From NCBI GenBank assembly GCA_004020545.1, contig SAQE01000002.1:289521-353520 (forward strand): DNA of 64,000 nucleotides, read 5' to 3'. Below are positions 50,325 through 58,730 of this stretch, piece after piece. How positions within the stretch are numbered: position 1 is the stretch's first letter; every line of letters begins with the position of its first letter. This DNA is from Mesorhizobium sp. GTDB taxonomy: Bacteria > Pseudomonadota > Alphaproteobacteria > Rhizobiales > Rhizobiaceae. The notes under the pieces are model-generated. The model did not search any database, was not told the origin of the DNA, and saw only the letters and a program-made list of their open reading frames with translations. A program made the position numbers and the translations under genes.

Positions 50325-53300
50325 ATGCTCGCTCGCCTGTTCGTGATCTTCGGTGGCCTGTTCGTGCTGGTGTTGTGCGCGGCGCTGGTGGTGCCGTATT
50401 TCATCGACTGGGCCGGCTACCGCGCCGATTTCGAACGCGAGGCGAGCACCGTCCTTGGCCGCAAGGTGACGGTGAAAGGCGATGCGACGGCGCGGCTTTT
50501 GCCTTTCCCGTCGGTGACCTTCTCCAACGTCGAGGTCGCCGGCGGCCCTGGCGGCCAGCCGGCAATGACGATGGAGACCTTCTCCATGGATGCGGAGCTT
50601 GCGCCGTTCCTGCGCGGCGAGCTGCTCATCTTCGACATGCGGCTGGTTCATCCGAAGGCGACCATCGACGTCGCCGGCGACGGCACGGTCGACTGGGCGA
50701 TACGCCCGACAACACCATTCGATCCGAACCAGATCGCGATCGAGAAGCTGACAGTGACCGAAGGACAAATCGAACTGCGCCATGCCGCTGGTGCGCGCAG
50801 CCACCTGATTTCCGAAATCAACTCGACCATTTCGGCCAAGTCGCTCGCCGGCCCCTGGCGGATGGACGGCACGCTGCACTTCGACGGCCTGCGCACGGAC
50901 GTCTCGGCCTCGACCGGCAAGGTGGAGCCGGACGGCCAGATGCGGCTCAGGCTGAAGGCGAATCCCGATGCCTATCCGCTGATCATTGAGACCGACGGCA
51001 ACGCCGGCATCGTCAAGGGCGCGGCGGTCTATTTCGGCCAGTTCAAGGTTTCGGCCTCTGACAAGAATGGGGCCGACAGAAACTCGGTCACGTCGCGCGG
51101 CACCGACGGCGAGCCCGTGAAGATCAGCGCCGGCAAGCCCGATCCCGGCTTCCGGCTGAACGGCAAGTTCGCGCTCGACCACCAGAAACTCAATGTGGAC
51201 GAATTCCGCTTCGAGACCGGGCCGCTCGACAATCCCTACACCGCCGACGGCAAGGCCTCGGTCGATCTCGGCCTGAAGCCGCATTTTTCGATCGAGGCCA
51301 ACGGCGCCCAGGTCCAGTTCGACGAGGCGGTGGGCGCATCCGCGGGAACCGGGCTGACGCTCGATCAGCGCATCGCGGCGTTCGAGCAGACGCTGCTGCA
51401 CATGCCGAAGCCGACGATACCGGGCACGGTCGAGGTCAGGCTGCCAGCGGTGGTGGCGGGCGACACCACGGTGCGCGACGTGCGGCTCTCGGCCGAGCCG
51501 GTCGAGGGCGGCTGGTCGGTGAAGTCGCTTGCCGCGACGCTGCCCGGCCGCGCGACGCTCGAAGCCGACGGCATGCTGAGCGTCGAGGACCGCTTCGGCT
51601 TCACCGGTTCGCTGCTTCTTGCAGTCGGGCAGCCGTCCGGTTTCGCCGCCTGGCTGTCGAAGGATGTCGACGATGCGATCCGCCGGTTGCCGGCGGCGGG
51701 CTTCAAGGCCAAGGTCGATCTCAGCGAGAACCGCCAGTCCTTCAGCGATCTCGAGCTCATCCTCGGCAAGGCGAAGTTTTCCGGCCGTATCGATTCCAGC
51801 CAACCCGACGGTGCCAAGCCCTCGGTGCTGATGCGGCTGGAGGGTGGCGAGCTCGATGTCGACGGGCTGGCGGCCTTCGCCTCGATCTTCGTCAGCGACA
51901 AGGGCGCCAACCGGTTTTCCGACCGCGACCTCGATTTCCAGATCAAGGCAGGCCCGGTCAGTGCCGGCGGATTGACCGCCGACACGGTGGATACGGCGTT
52001 GAGGCTCCGCCAGGGCCTGCTCGAAATCGACCGGCTCTCGGTCGGCGGGCTTGCCGGCGCTTCGATCAGCGCCACCGGCCGCGTCAAGGATTTTCCGGAA
52101 AGCCCGACCGGCAAGCTCGACGCTTCCGTCGTGGCCGTGGATCTGAAGCCGCTGATCGACGTCGCGGCGCGACATTATCCGGACAATCAAATTCTGAAGG
52201 GCCTGGCCACTCGTGCGGCTGCCTATCCCGAACTGTTCCAGGATGCCCGTATCGACCTGGTCACAACAGCCGCCGACAATGGCGACGGTACCACGGGGCT
52301 CGCGCTCTCCGCGCAAGGCAAGGCCGGAGGCTCCGCCTTTTCGGCCTCGCTTTCGGGCAAGGGGACGGCGGATCGGCTTCTCGATGCGCCGGTATCGCTG
52401 ACCTTCAATGCCCGCAACGAGAACGCCGCCACGCTGCTCGCGCTCTACGGATTGCCGGCGCTGCCGCTCGGCATGCTCGGACAGGCAACCACGGATGTCT
52501 CGGCGAAAGGCTCGTTGGGCGGTGGTCTGGCGACCAGCTTCAACCTGACGGCCGACGATTTCAGGGCGAGCTTTGACGGTACCCTCGCCGAGACACAGCA
52601 AGGCGCCACGGCGAAGGGCAAGATCAATCTCGACGCCGCCGATATCGAGCCGTGGCTGATGACGACAGGCGTCGGGCTGCCCGGCATGGGAACCGGCACT
52701 TCGGCATCGCTCGCCGCCGATGCCGATTTCGGCAATGGGCTTCTGGTGCTGAGCGGGCTCACCGGCGCGATCAACAAGGCCGCGGTGTCCGGCGACGTCA
52801 ATGTCGACATGAAAGATGGGCTGCCGCATCTCGCGGGCGCGCTGGCGCTCGACGAACTCGATCTTGACCCGCTGGCGGTGTCGCTGTTCGGGGACCAGTC
52901 CTTCACGTCCGACAAGAGCGGCTGGCCGACCGCGCCGTTCAGCCAGAAGTCGACCCTGCCGTTCAGTGCCGATCTCGACCTCGACACGGCGGCCCTTGCC
53001 GCCGGGCCGTTCGCCACAGCGCATGACGCGGCCTTGTCGCTGAAGCTCGATCGGGAAGGCATCCAGGTCTCGAACCTCAAGGCCACGCTCTACGGCGGTG
53101 CGCTGACCGGGCTGTTCGAACTCAAGAACACGGAAGGCACCGGTCTGTTTTCGGGTCAGTTGAAGCTGGCCGGCGGTGATCTTTCCGTACTGCCGGGTTC
53201 GGGCGTCAGCGGCAGCGGCGATATTTCCGCGGCGCTGTCGACCAGCGGCAAGTCGGTCGATGCGATGATTGCCGCCTTGTCCGGGTCAGGCACCGCGGCG

Positions 53301-54290
53301 CTGAAAGGCTTGAACATCACGGGCATCAATCCCGACGCCTTTGCCGCCATCATCGCCAAGGCCGACGCAATCGGGCGCGACATCGACGCCGCCAAGACCG
53401 CCAGCTTCGCGCCTGAGATCGCCGGGGAGGGCAGTTTCGCGGCAGGTGACAGCGATATTGCCTTCACCGTTGCCAACGGCACGCTGCGCGCGCCGCCGAT
53501 CAGCCTCGACAATCCAGCGGCGATGCTGACGGCCGACGTAACCGCCGACATCAACACAAGCACCGTCACGGCAAGGGGCGCGATTACCTATCGTCCCGGC
53601 GACGAGGCGCTGGTCGGCTCTGCGCCGGCCGTGAATTTCAGCCTCGCCGGTCCGCTCGGTGCGACGACGCGTCAATTCGACAGCGAGCCGCTGGCGCAGT
53701 TCCTGACCCAGCGCGCGCTGGAGAAGGAACAGCAGCGGGTCGAGGCAATGCAGGCGGCGCTGCTCGAGAAGCAGAGGCTGCGGCGCGAGGCGCGCTACTA
53801 CGCTGCGCTGCAGGCCGAGCGCGACCGGGCGGCCGAGGAATTGCGCCGGCAGGAGGAAGAGGCGCGGCAAAAGGCCGAGGCCGAAGCCAGGGCGAAAGCC
53901 GAGGCGGAGGCACAGGCAAGGGCGGAAGCTGAGGCGCAGGCCAAAGCGGAAGAAGAGGCGAAAGCCAAGGCGGAGGCCGATGCCAAGGCTCAGGCCGAGG
54001 CGGATGCGCGCGCAAAAGCGGAGGCGGAAGCGAAAGCCAAGGCGGATGCGGAAGCGAAAGCCGAGGCAGAACAACGGGCTGCCGATGAGGCGGCCAAGGC
54101 TCAGGCCGAAGCGGATCGCAAGAAGGCTGAACAGGCAAAGCTGGAAGCCCAGCGTAAGGCGGCTCAGCAAACGCCAAAGGTCGACCGGTCGCTTCCAGGC
54201 GTCAATGACAGTTCCGCTCCGGAGCCGCCGAAACCCAAGGCCAATCCGTTCACAATCGACAATCTCTTGAAGTCGCTGGACGGCGGTTGA
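50325..54290 (+). CDS. AsmA family protein, very long, with TolA-like charged tail
   Basis: A 1321-residue envelope protein. One N-terminal membrane anchor (residues 4-24, FVIFGGLFVLVLCAALVVPYF-like) is followed by the AsmA start DWAGYRADFEREASTVLGRKVTVKGDATARLLPFPSVTFSNVEV and a long beta-rich body ending in the AsmA C-domain near residue 1120. Such proteins are thought to form periplasmic lipid bridges. Residues ~1132-1285 are an alanine/glutamate/lysine-rich helix, then a proline-rich end. The gene is divergent from the DyP gene. Confidence 0.9.
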   Translation: MLARLFVIFGGLFVLVLCAALVVPYFIDWAGYRADFEREASTVLGRKVTVKGDATARLLPFPSVTFSNVEVAGGPGGQPAMTMETFSMDAELAPFLRGELLIFDMRLVHPKATIDVAGDGTVDWAIRPTTPFDPNQIAIEKLTVTEGQIELRHAAGARSHLISEINSTISAKSLAGPWRMDGTLHFDGLRTDVSASTGKVEPDGQMRLRLKANPDAYPLIIETDGNAGIVKGAAVYFGQFKVSASDKNGADRNSVTSRGTDGEPVKISAGKPDPGFRLNGKFALDHQKLNVDEFRFETGPLDNPYTADGKASVDLGLKPHFSIEANGAQVQFDEAVGASAGTGLTLDQRIAAFEQTLLHMPKPTIPGTVEVRLPAVVAGDTTVRDVRLSAEPVEGGWSVKSLAATLPGRATLEADGMLSVEDRFGFTGSLLLAVGQPSGFAAWLSKDVDDAIRRLPAAGFKAKVDLSENRQSFSDLELILGKAKFSGRIDSSQPDGAKPSVLMRLEGGELDVDGLAAFASIFVSDKGANRFSDRDLDFQIKAGPVSAGGLTADTVDTALRLRQGLLEIDRLSVGGLAGASISATGRVKDFPESPTGKLDASVVAVDLKPLIDVAARHYPDNQILKGLATRAAAYPELFQDARIDLVTTAADNGDGTTGLALSAQGKAGGSAFSASLSGKGTADRLLDAPVSLTFNARNENAATLLALYGLPALPLGMLGQATTDVSAKGSLGGGLATSFNLTADDFRASFDGTLAETQQGATAKGKINLDAADIEPWLMTTGVGLPGMGTGTSASLAADADFGNGLLVLSGLTGAINKAAVSGDVNVDMKDGLPHLAGALALDELDLDPLAVSLFGDQSFTSDKSGWPTAPFSQKSTLPFSADLDLDTAALAAGPFATAHDAALSLKLDREGIQVSNLKATLYGGALTGLFELKNTEGTGLFSGQLKLAGGDLSVLPGSGVSGSGDISAALSTSGKSVDAMIAALSGSGTAALKGLNITGINPDAFAAIIAKADAIGRDIDAAKTASFAPEIAGEGSFAAGDSDIAFTVANGTLRAPPISLDNPAAMLTADVTADINTSTVTARGAITYRPGDEALVGSAPAVNFSLAGPLGATTRQFDSEPLAQFLTQRALEKEQQRVEAMQAALLEKQRLRREARYYAALQAERDRAAEELRRQEEEARQKAEAEARAKAEAEAQARAEAEAQAKAEEEAKAKAEADAKAQAEADARAKAEAEAKAKADAEAKAEAEQRAADEAAKAQAEADRKKAEQAKLEAQRKAAQQTPKVDRSLPGVNDSSAPEPPKPKANPFTIDNLLKSLDGG

Positions 54291-54829
54291 GGCTTATCCA
54301 ATCAGGACGCCGCGAGTTCGGCGCTTAGGCTGCGGCTCAAACCGGTTCCTGCCGTGAAAGCAGGCACCGCAGCATAGGCTCGATCCGGGAAAGCTCGTCG
54401 AGATGAGCGGCCGACAATTCGGCCAGGCGATCGTCGGCGAGGGGGTGGGCTGCAGCAGCATGCGGCGGGTGGTCGGCCTTGTCCTGGTCGCGCGTGACCA
54501 GACCGCCTCGGCAAGACGGTTCACCAATTCGACGGCGCTGTGGTGCCGGATGCGCAACCGCTCCGCCAGATCGCCGACCGCCACAGGCCCGCCGCCCGGA
54601 TGGCCCTTGATCGCAAGCAAAGCCTGGTGCTGGCGCGGCGTCAGCCCGGCCTCATTCGCCGGTTGTCTCGCGTGAGGACGCGCGGCTTGTCGGCTATGTC
54701 GGCTGGAAGGACCTGATGCGGGTGCGCTCGAAGAAGCAGGCCGAGGAGCGCGACCGTTCCGCCTTGCTCACCTTTGGCGCCAAGCGCAAAGCGCAGCAGA
54801 GCATCAGCGATCCGGCCCAGGAAACCGTT
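54291..54829. other. Decayed intergenic region
   Basis: About 540 bases between the AsmA gene and the RHH gene with no intact gene. It contains a frameshifted MarR gene on the minus strand and, abutting it, a reading frame fragment that looks like the tail of a ClC chloride channel on the plus strand. Together they suggest a deletion that fused two broken genes. Confidence 0.7.
54337..54663 (-). pseudogene. MarR family regulator remnant (frameshifted, 5' truncated)
   Basis: Reading the minus strand from about 54660 gives GLTPRQHQALLAIKGH, then VGDLAERLRIRHHSAVELVNRLAEA, a clear MarR winged helix. Near 54518 the frame breaks: the expected GLVTRDQDKADH continues in the next frame, and a second disruption follows near 54480 before LAELSAAHLDELSRIEP resumes and stops at 54337. 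The upstream N-terminal helices are missing. Confidence 0.75.
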
Positions 54830-54831
54830 TC
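54653..54831 (+). pseudogene. Probable ClC chloride channel / CBS-domain C-terminal fragment
   Basis: The frame around ATG 54716 reads SPVVSREDARLVGYVGWKDLMRVRS, then KKQAEERDRSALLTFG, which looks like the second CBS motif and tail of a ClC-type channel. Nothing upstream in frame encodes channel helices; that DNA is the MarR remnant on the other strand. Identification rests on memory of the family tail and is uncertain. Confidence 0.45.
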
Positions 54832-55057
54832 AGGGCGCCTTGCCGCCGCGCCTTGCCCAGGCGAGCACGTAGAGTCTCAGCGCCGAAGAGAGGTTGGCGT
54901 CGCGGGTTCGCGTCTCGTCGATCTCCGCGACCAGGGCCGCGAGCGAAATCGATCGCTGCGCCGCGATCGTGACGAGGTCATCGTAGAAAGGTTGCTCCAG
55001 GGAGAAGCTGGTGCGGTGACCGCGGATCGTTACCGAGCGTTTTTCGACCGCGGCCAT
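54830..55057 (-). CDS. Ribbon-helix-helix domain protein
   Basis: A 75-residue protein of the RHH_4 type (PF13467): RSVTIRGHRTSFSLEQPFYDDLVTIAAQRSISLAALVAEIDETR. It may bind DNA, but many family members have no known target. It is last in the sspB-DUF4169-RHH series, starting 9 bases after the DUF4169 stop, an order usual in Rhizobiales. Confidence 0.85.
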   Translation of the reverse strand: MAAVEKRSVTIRGHRTSFSLEQPFYDDLVTIAAQRSISLAALVAEIDETRTRDANLSSALRLYVLAWARRGGKAP

Positions 55058-55066
55058 CGGAGGCGC

Positions 55067-55264
55067 TCAGCGTCCGTCCGGATCGCCGGGCTTTTCTCGG
55101 CGATGGCCGTCCATGAATTTTTCCGTCCTGTCGGAGGTCACCCGGTCACGCTCGCGCTCGGCCTTGGAGCGGCCGTGCAATGCCCGGTTCTCGCCGGCCA
55201 GGCGTTCCTTCTCGATGCGCGCTTTCTGCTTGCGGGCCTGGCGGAGATTGACGACCTCGCCCAT
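55067..55264 (-). CDS. DUF4169 family protein
   Basis: A 65-residue, very basic protein (MGEVVNLRQARKQKARIEKE ... RTEKFMDGHRREKPG), matching the small DUF4169 family. Function unknown. It lies 9 bases after sspB on the same strand and is nearly always found in this position, so it is probably co-transcribed with it. Confidence 0.82.
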   Translation of the reverse strand: MGEVVNLRQARKQKARIEKERLAGENRALHGRSKAERERDRVTSDRTEKFMDGHRREKPGDPDGR

Positions 55265-55273
55265 TTCACCGGT

Positions 55274-55807
55274 TCACTTCTTGCGGAAGGCGTCGAGCGA
55301 AACCACGTCGGCGCTCTTGCCGCCGGTGTCGGCGACAGCCGGCTTCTTTTCGGCCTCGGCGGCCTTCTTCTTCGATTCCGGTTTCTTTTCGGCCACGACC
55401 GCAATCGGCTCCGGGGCCGGCGCGGCATCATCGTCTTCCGCGGCATTCTCCGCCTTGACGTCGAATTCGAGTTCGAAATTCACCGAAGGGTCGTAGAAAC
55501 CGCGCACGGCGGAGAAGGGGATCTCGAGCTTTTCAGGCACGTCCGAGAAGGAGAGCCCCACCTCGAAACCGGTATCGGTCACTTTCAGGTCCCAATACTG
55601 GAACTGGATGACGATGGTCATCTGTTCCGGGTAGCGCTCGCGCAGCCGCGAGGAAATGCGCACGCCGGGCGCGCCGGTCAGGAAGGTGATGAAGAAATGG
55701 TGGTTGCCGGGAAGGCCGGTGCGCGCGACTTCGGCCAGGACCTTGCGCATGACGCCGCGCAGGGCCTCCTGGGCCAGAATGTCGTAGCGGATGTGGTCGT
55801 CGGCCAT
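55274..55807 (-). CDS. sspB: SspB, ClpXP adaptor
   Basis: Alphaproteobacterial SspB, which tethers ssrA-tagged proteins to ClpX for degradation. The core fold reads IRYDILAQEALRGVMRKVLAEVARTGLPGNHHFFITFLT and FQYWDLKVTDTGFEVGLSF; an acidic/lysine-rich linker leads to the ClpX-binding tail KSADVVSLDAFRKK. ATG 55807 gives 177 residues. Its client tag is encoded by the tmRNA gene only 3 kb away in this window. Confidence 0.92.
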   Translation of the reverse strand: MADDHIRYDILAQEALRGVMRKVLAEVARTGLPGNHHFFITFLTGAPGVRISSRLRERYPEQMTIVIQFQYWDLKVTDTGFEVGLSFSDVPEKLEIPFSAVRGFYDPSVNFELEFDVKAENAAEDDDAAPAPEPIAVVAEKKPESKKKAAEAEKKPAVADTGGKSADVVSLDAFRKK

Positions 55808-55923
55808 GTGACGGTCTGGTTCCGTTGAATCGTCCGCATAGCTGTAATCAAGCTTGGGCGCGGCGTAAACCGCATATAGGCGCCTAACGCCGAGGCCAAG
55901 AGGGATGGCGGCGATTTGATCGC

Positions 55924-56607
55924 TCAGGCGTGGGCGAGGGCGGCCCGCTTGACGGATGCTGCTTTCCGCAAGCCGAAGGCGCGGAGGAAGGTGCGCACGC
56001 CGTTGGTGGCCGAGCGCAGGACCTCCTCCTCGGTTGGCATGCCGCCGAGCATGAAGGTTATTTGCAGCTCGGCATTGACCAGAGCGAGGAACTGGCGCGC
56101 CGCCACGTCCGGATCGTCGATCGATAGATGCCCGGCATAAGCGAGGCGCGCGAAGCGGGCGGCAAGCGCCGACCATGTGCGGCCCGGCCCCTGTTCGCGC
56201 CACTCGGCGAAAAGTTCCGGATAGCGCTCGCCCTCGGCCTGGATCAGCTTACGCAGGAACCGGCCGTCGCGGTTGCAGATGCAGTTGCGGTTCATGCGCA
56301 CCGCAAAGGCGACGAGATCGGATTCGAGATCGGCCGGCTGGTCCGGAAAGGTGGCTATGGTGGCGAAGATGCCGGCGTTGCAGCGCTCCGTCAGGTCGCG
56401 CACGACGGCCATGAAGAGCTTTTCCTTGTCACCATGGTGATTGTAGACGGTCTGGCGCGAAACGCCGGCCTCGGCCGCGATCAGGTCGATGTTGGCGCCG
56501 GCATAACCCTCCCGGCAGAAAACCGAAGCCGCGGCGTCGACCACCGATATGCGCTTGGCCTCATGGCTGCGTGGCGGGAAAGTGTCAGGAGAAACGCCGA
56601 GCTTCAT
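55924..56607 (-). CDS. TetR/AcrR family regulator
   Basis: A 227-residue repressor with the N-terminal HTH (AASVFCREGYAGANIDLIAAEAGVSRQTVYNHHGDKEKLF) and a C-terminal TetR_C-type ligand domain. It is divergent from a Bcr/CflA efflux pump and has a visible promoter whose -35 is covered by a palindrome, so it likely represses itself and perhaps the pump. Ligand unknown. Confidence 0.88.
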   Translation of the reverse strand: MKLGVSPDTFPPRSHEAKRISVVDAAASVFCREGYAGANIDLIAAEAGVSRQTVYNHHGDKEKLFMAVVRDLTERCNAGIFATIATFPDQPADLESDLVAFAVRMNRNCICNRDGRFLRKLIQAEGERYPELFAEWREQGPGRTWSALAARFARLAYAGHLSIDDPDVAARQFLALVNAELQITFMLGGMPTEEEVLRSATNGVRTFLRAFGLRKAASVKRAALAHA

Positions 56608-56614
56608 CAAAATC

Positions 56615-56653
56615 TATATAGCGGTGATTGACGAATTGGACAAGTCTGTCTAA
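56615..56653 (-). promoter_or_regulatory. tetR-type promoter with overlapping operator
   Basis: On the minus strand, -35 TTGTCC (56638-56643), 17 bases, then -10 TATATA (56615-56620), placed just ahead of the regulator's ATG. An inverted repeat TTGGACA (56636-56642) / TGTCTAA (56647-56653), one mismatch, covers the -35. The layout fits autoregulation. Confidence 0.6.
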
Positions 56654-56690
56654 ATTTGTGGACATAATAAAGGGAGTCCGCTCCCTGAGG

Positions 56691-56755
56691 GACGCACGAA
56701 TTCGCTCGGAAGAGACGAGTAACTTCGCTCTAGAGACGAATGAATTCGCTCTTGG
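56691..56755 (+). repeat. Three imperfect direct repeats ahead of the efflux gene
   Basis: Three units of 21-23 bases, each starting GACG and containing the core TTCGCTC: at 56691-56713, 56714-56734 and 56735-56755. They lie 80-145 bases before the Bcr/CflA ATG in the shared control region. They could be iterated binding sites or a small duplication. Confidence 0.7.
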
Positions 56756-56835
56756 ATGTCGGATTTCCACGGGATGGAACGTCCTTGGGTAGACGCCGGA
56801 CCACGGCGGCAACCAGATCCGAAAGAAGCCCTATC

Positions 56836-58041
56836 ATGAGTCCCAAATTCCTCCGCATCGCGGTCGTGCTCGGCTTGTTGTCCGCAATCGGGCCGTTCGC
56901 CATCGATATGTATCTTCCCGCGCTACCCTCGATCGGCGAGGATCTCAAGGCCGGCACCGCTGCCGTGCAGATGAGCCTCTTGATCTTCTTCCTGTCGATG
57001 GGTTTCGGCCAGATCGTCGTCGGACCGATCTCCGACATGGTCGGGCGCAAGCTGCCGCTCTATGCAGGCCTCGCGCTGTTCATGGTCGGCGGCGTCGGCT
57101 CGGCCACTGCGCCCAATATCGAGTGGCTGATCGCCTTCCGCTTCCTGCAGGGGCTCGGCGCCAGCGCCGGCATGGCCGTGCCGCGCGCCATCGTGCGCGA
57201 CCTGCACACCGGCAACGAGGCGGCCAAGCTGATGTCGCTCTTGATGCTCGTCTTCTCGGTGTCGCCGATCCTGGCGCCGCTGACCGGCAGCCAGATCATC
57301 GAGAGCTTCGGCTGGCGCGCCGTGTTCTGGACGGTCACGGGCGCCGCGGCTTTAGCCACCATCCTGCTCGCCACCTCACTGAACGAGACGCGGTCGGTGG
57401 AGGAGCGCGCCAACTCGTCCTTCGGCACGGCGCTGGCCGGCTACCGCTATCTGATGGGTGACCGCAACTTCCTCGGCCTGACGGCCATCGCCGGCTTCGG
57501 CATTGCAAGCTTCTTCGTCTACCTGTCGAGCTCGTCCTTCATCCTGATCGGCCATTACGGCCTGTCGCCGTCGGTCTACAGCGTGTTCTTCTCGATCAAT
57601 GCGGTCGCCTTCATCGGCATGTCGCAGCTGACTGGAATGTTGGCGGATCGCTTTGGCTTGAAGCGGGTCGTGTGGGTGGCGGTGACCGGATATGCCACGG
57701 TGATGGTGGCGCTGTTCGCGATCATGGCGTCCGGCGTCGACCGGCTCGACGTGATGGCGGCGCTGCTCTTCGTCGGCTACGGCTTCCTCGGCCTGGTCAT
57801 CCCGACCACCTCGGTGCTGGCGATGGAAGAGCATGGCGAGATCGCCGGCACCGCCTCGGCGCTGATGGGCACGCTGCACTTCGCCATCGGCGCGCTGGCG
57901 ATGGGCGTCGCCGGCATCTTCTTCGACGGCACGCCGCTGCCCATGGTTGCCGGCATCACGCTCTGCGCGGTGATTTCCTTCTCGCTGGCCAAGCTTACAC
58001 TCGGCCGCGCGCGCGAAGCGGTCGAAGCGCCGGCCGAGTAA
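56836..58041 (+). CDS. Bcr/CflA family MFS drug efflux transporter
   Basis: Proton-driven exporter of 401 residues with 12 membrane segments. Family hallmarks are PFAIDMYLPALPSIGEDL at the N-terminus, GQIVVGPISDMVGRKLPLYAGL at loop 2-3, and RFLQGLGASAGMAVPRAIVRDL. ATG 56836 is the start that begins at the first helix; an upstream frame from 56740 encodes a tail unlike the family. Drug identity unknown. A good terminator follows. Confidence 0.9.
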   Translation: MSPKFLRIAVVLGLLSAIGPFAIDMYLPALPSIGEDLKAGTAAVQMSLLIFFLSMGFGQIVVGPISDMVGRKLPLYAGLALFMVGGVGSATAPNIEWLIAFRFLQGLGASAGMAVPRAIVRDLHTGNEAAKLMSLLMLVFSVSPILAPLTGSQIIESFGWRAVFWTVTGAAALATILLATSLNETRSVEERANSSFGTALAGYRYLMGDRNFLGLTAIAGFGIASFFVYLSSSSFILIGHYGLSPSVYSVFFSINAVAFIGMSQLTGMLADRFGLKRVVWVAVTGYATVMVALFAIMASGVDRLDVMAALLFVGYGFLGLVIPTTSVLAMEEHGEIAGTASALMGTLHFAIGALAMGVAGIFFDGTPLPMVAGITLCAVISFSLAKLTLGRAREAVEAPAE

Positions 58042-58059
58042 AGGCTCTCAGGCACTGGA

Positions 58060-58085
58060 AAAGGCCGGGCTTGCCCGGTCTTTTT
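58060..58085 (+). terminator. Bidirectional intrinsic terminator
   Basis: Stem CCGGG/CCCGG extended by flanking pairs, loop CTTG, with TTTTT after it on the plus strand (58081-58085) and AAAA before it. It serves the Bcr/CflA gene and can serve the convergent AAA ATPase gene, whose stop codon touches it. Confidence 0.85.
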
Positions 58086-58642
58086 CATGTTCGCGACAAT
58101 CCGGCCGCATCGAGCACGAAGCGCACACGCTCCTCGACCGGCGCGAGCGGCAAGGACACCAGCTCGTAGCCAAGTTCGGCATAAGCGCCGGCCACCGCTT
58201 GAAAGGTGCGCTCGGCCTCGTCGGGCGTTTGTTTCCTCTCTTCGTCCTGGGTGAAGATCTGCGGCCATGGCGGCGCGATGAAGACGCGGCGCACATAGCG
58301 GAATGTTGTCGCAGCACTCATGATGTGGCTTAGCACCGGCAGGCCGCAGAGCCTGAGATAGCCGATCGTATCCGGCACGCCGCGGTCGAAGAAGACTGGA
58401 CCGGGCTCGGCGTGCGCAGCATGCCAGGAGCGCATTTCCCAGGACAGCATCAGCTCGGCAAAGAGCGCCCGGTCCTGCCAGGGAAGGGCTGGGCCGCCGA
58501 TGGCCATCTGGTCGCGGATGATGCCGCGTCCTGCCTCGGGTGCCGTTGCGAAGCCCGCGGCCTTCAGCGCTTCGATAAGCGTGGTCTTGCCGGAGCCGGG
58601 GCCGCCGGTCAGCGCGAAGAAGCGATCGGAATCGTTTTGCAT
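58085..58642 (-). CDS. AAA family ATPase (AAA_28-like)
   Basis: A 185-residue P-loop protein. Walker A GGPGSGKTT is at residues 10-18 and a kinase-like segment VFFDRGVPDTIGYLRLCG near residue 80 resembles nucleotide kinases of the AAA_28 group. The end is PVEERVRFVLDAAGL. Start at ATG 58642; the longer frame overlaps the ssrA 3' region. Substrate unknown. Confidence 0.82.
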   Translation of the reverse strand: MQNDSDRFFALTGGPGSGKTTLIEALKAAGFATAPEAGRGIIRDQMAIGGPALPWQDRALFAELMLSWEMRSWHAAHAEPGPVFFDRGVPDTIGYLRLCGLPVLSHIMSAATTFRYVRRVFIAPPWPQIFTQDEERKQTPDEAERTFQAVAGAYAELGYELVSLPLAPVEERVRFVLDAAGLSRT

Positions 58643-58730
58643 GACTTGTCCAAGAATGGTGAACGGCAAGGTGGGACGGCCCGTGCGCGCCGGACGAGCC
58701 TTGGCCGTTCGGTCGAGTTGGGTTGAAAGC

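Noticed and set aside
49851-53024. 1057-residue open frame on the minus strand
   Set aside because: It lies antisense to the DyP and AsmA genes, is Arg/Gly/Asp/His-rich as expected for a high-GC shadow frame, and has no domain.
54716-55828. 370-residue plus-strand open frame
   Set aside because: Only its first ~40 codons resemble a protein (a ClC tail); the rest is antisense to RHH, DUF4169 and sspB.
56740-56835. Upstream start for the Bcr/CflA transporter
   Set aside because: It would add a charged 32-residue tail that begins in the direct repeats and is unlike the family N-terminus.
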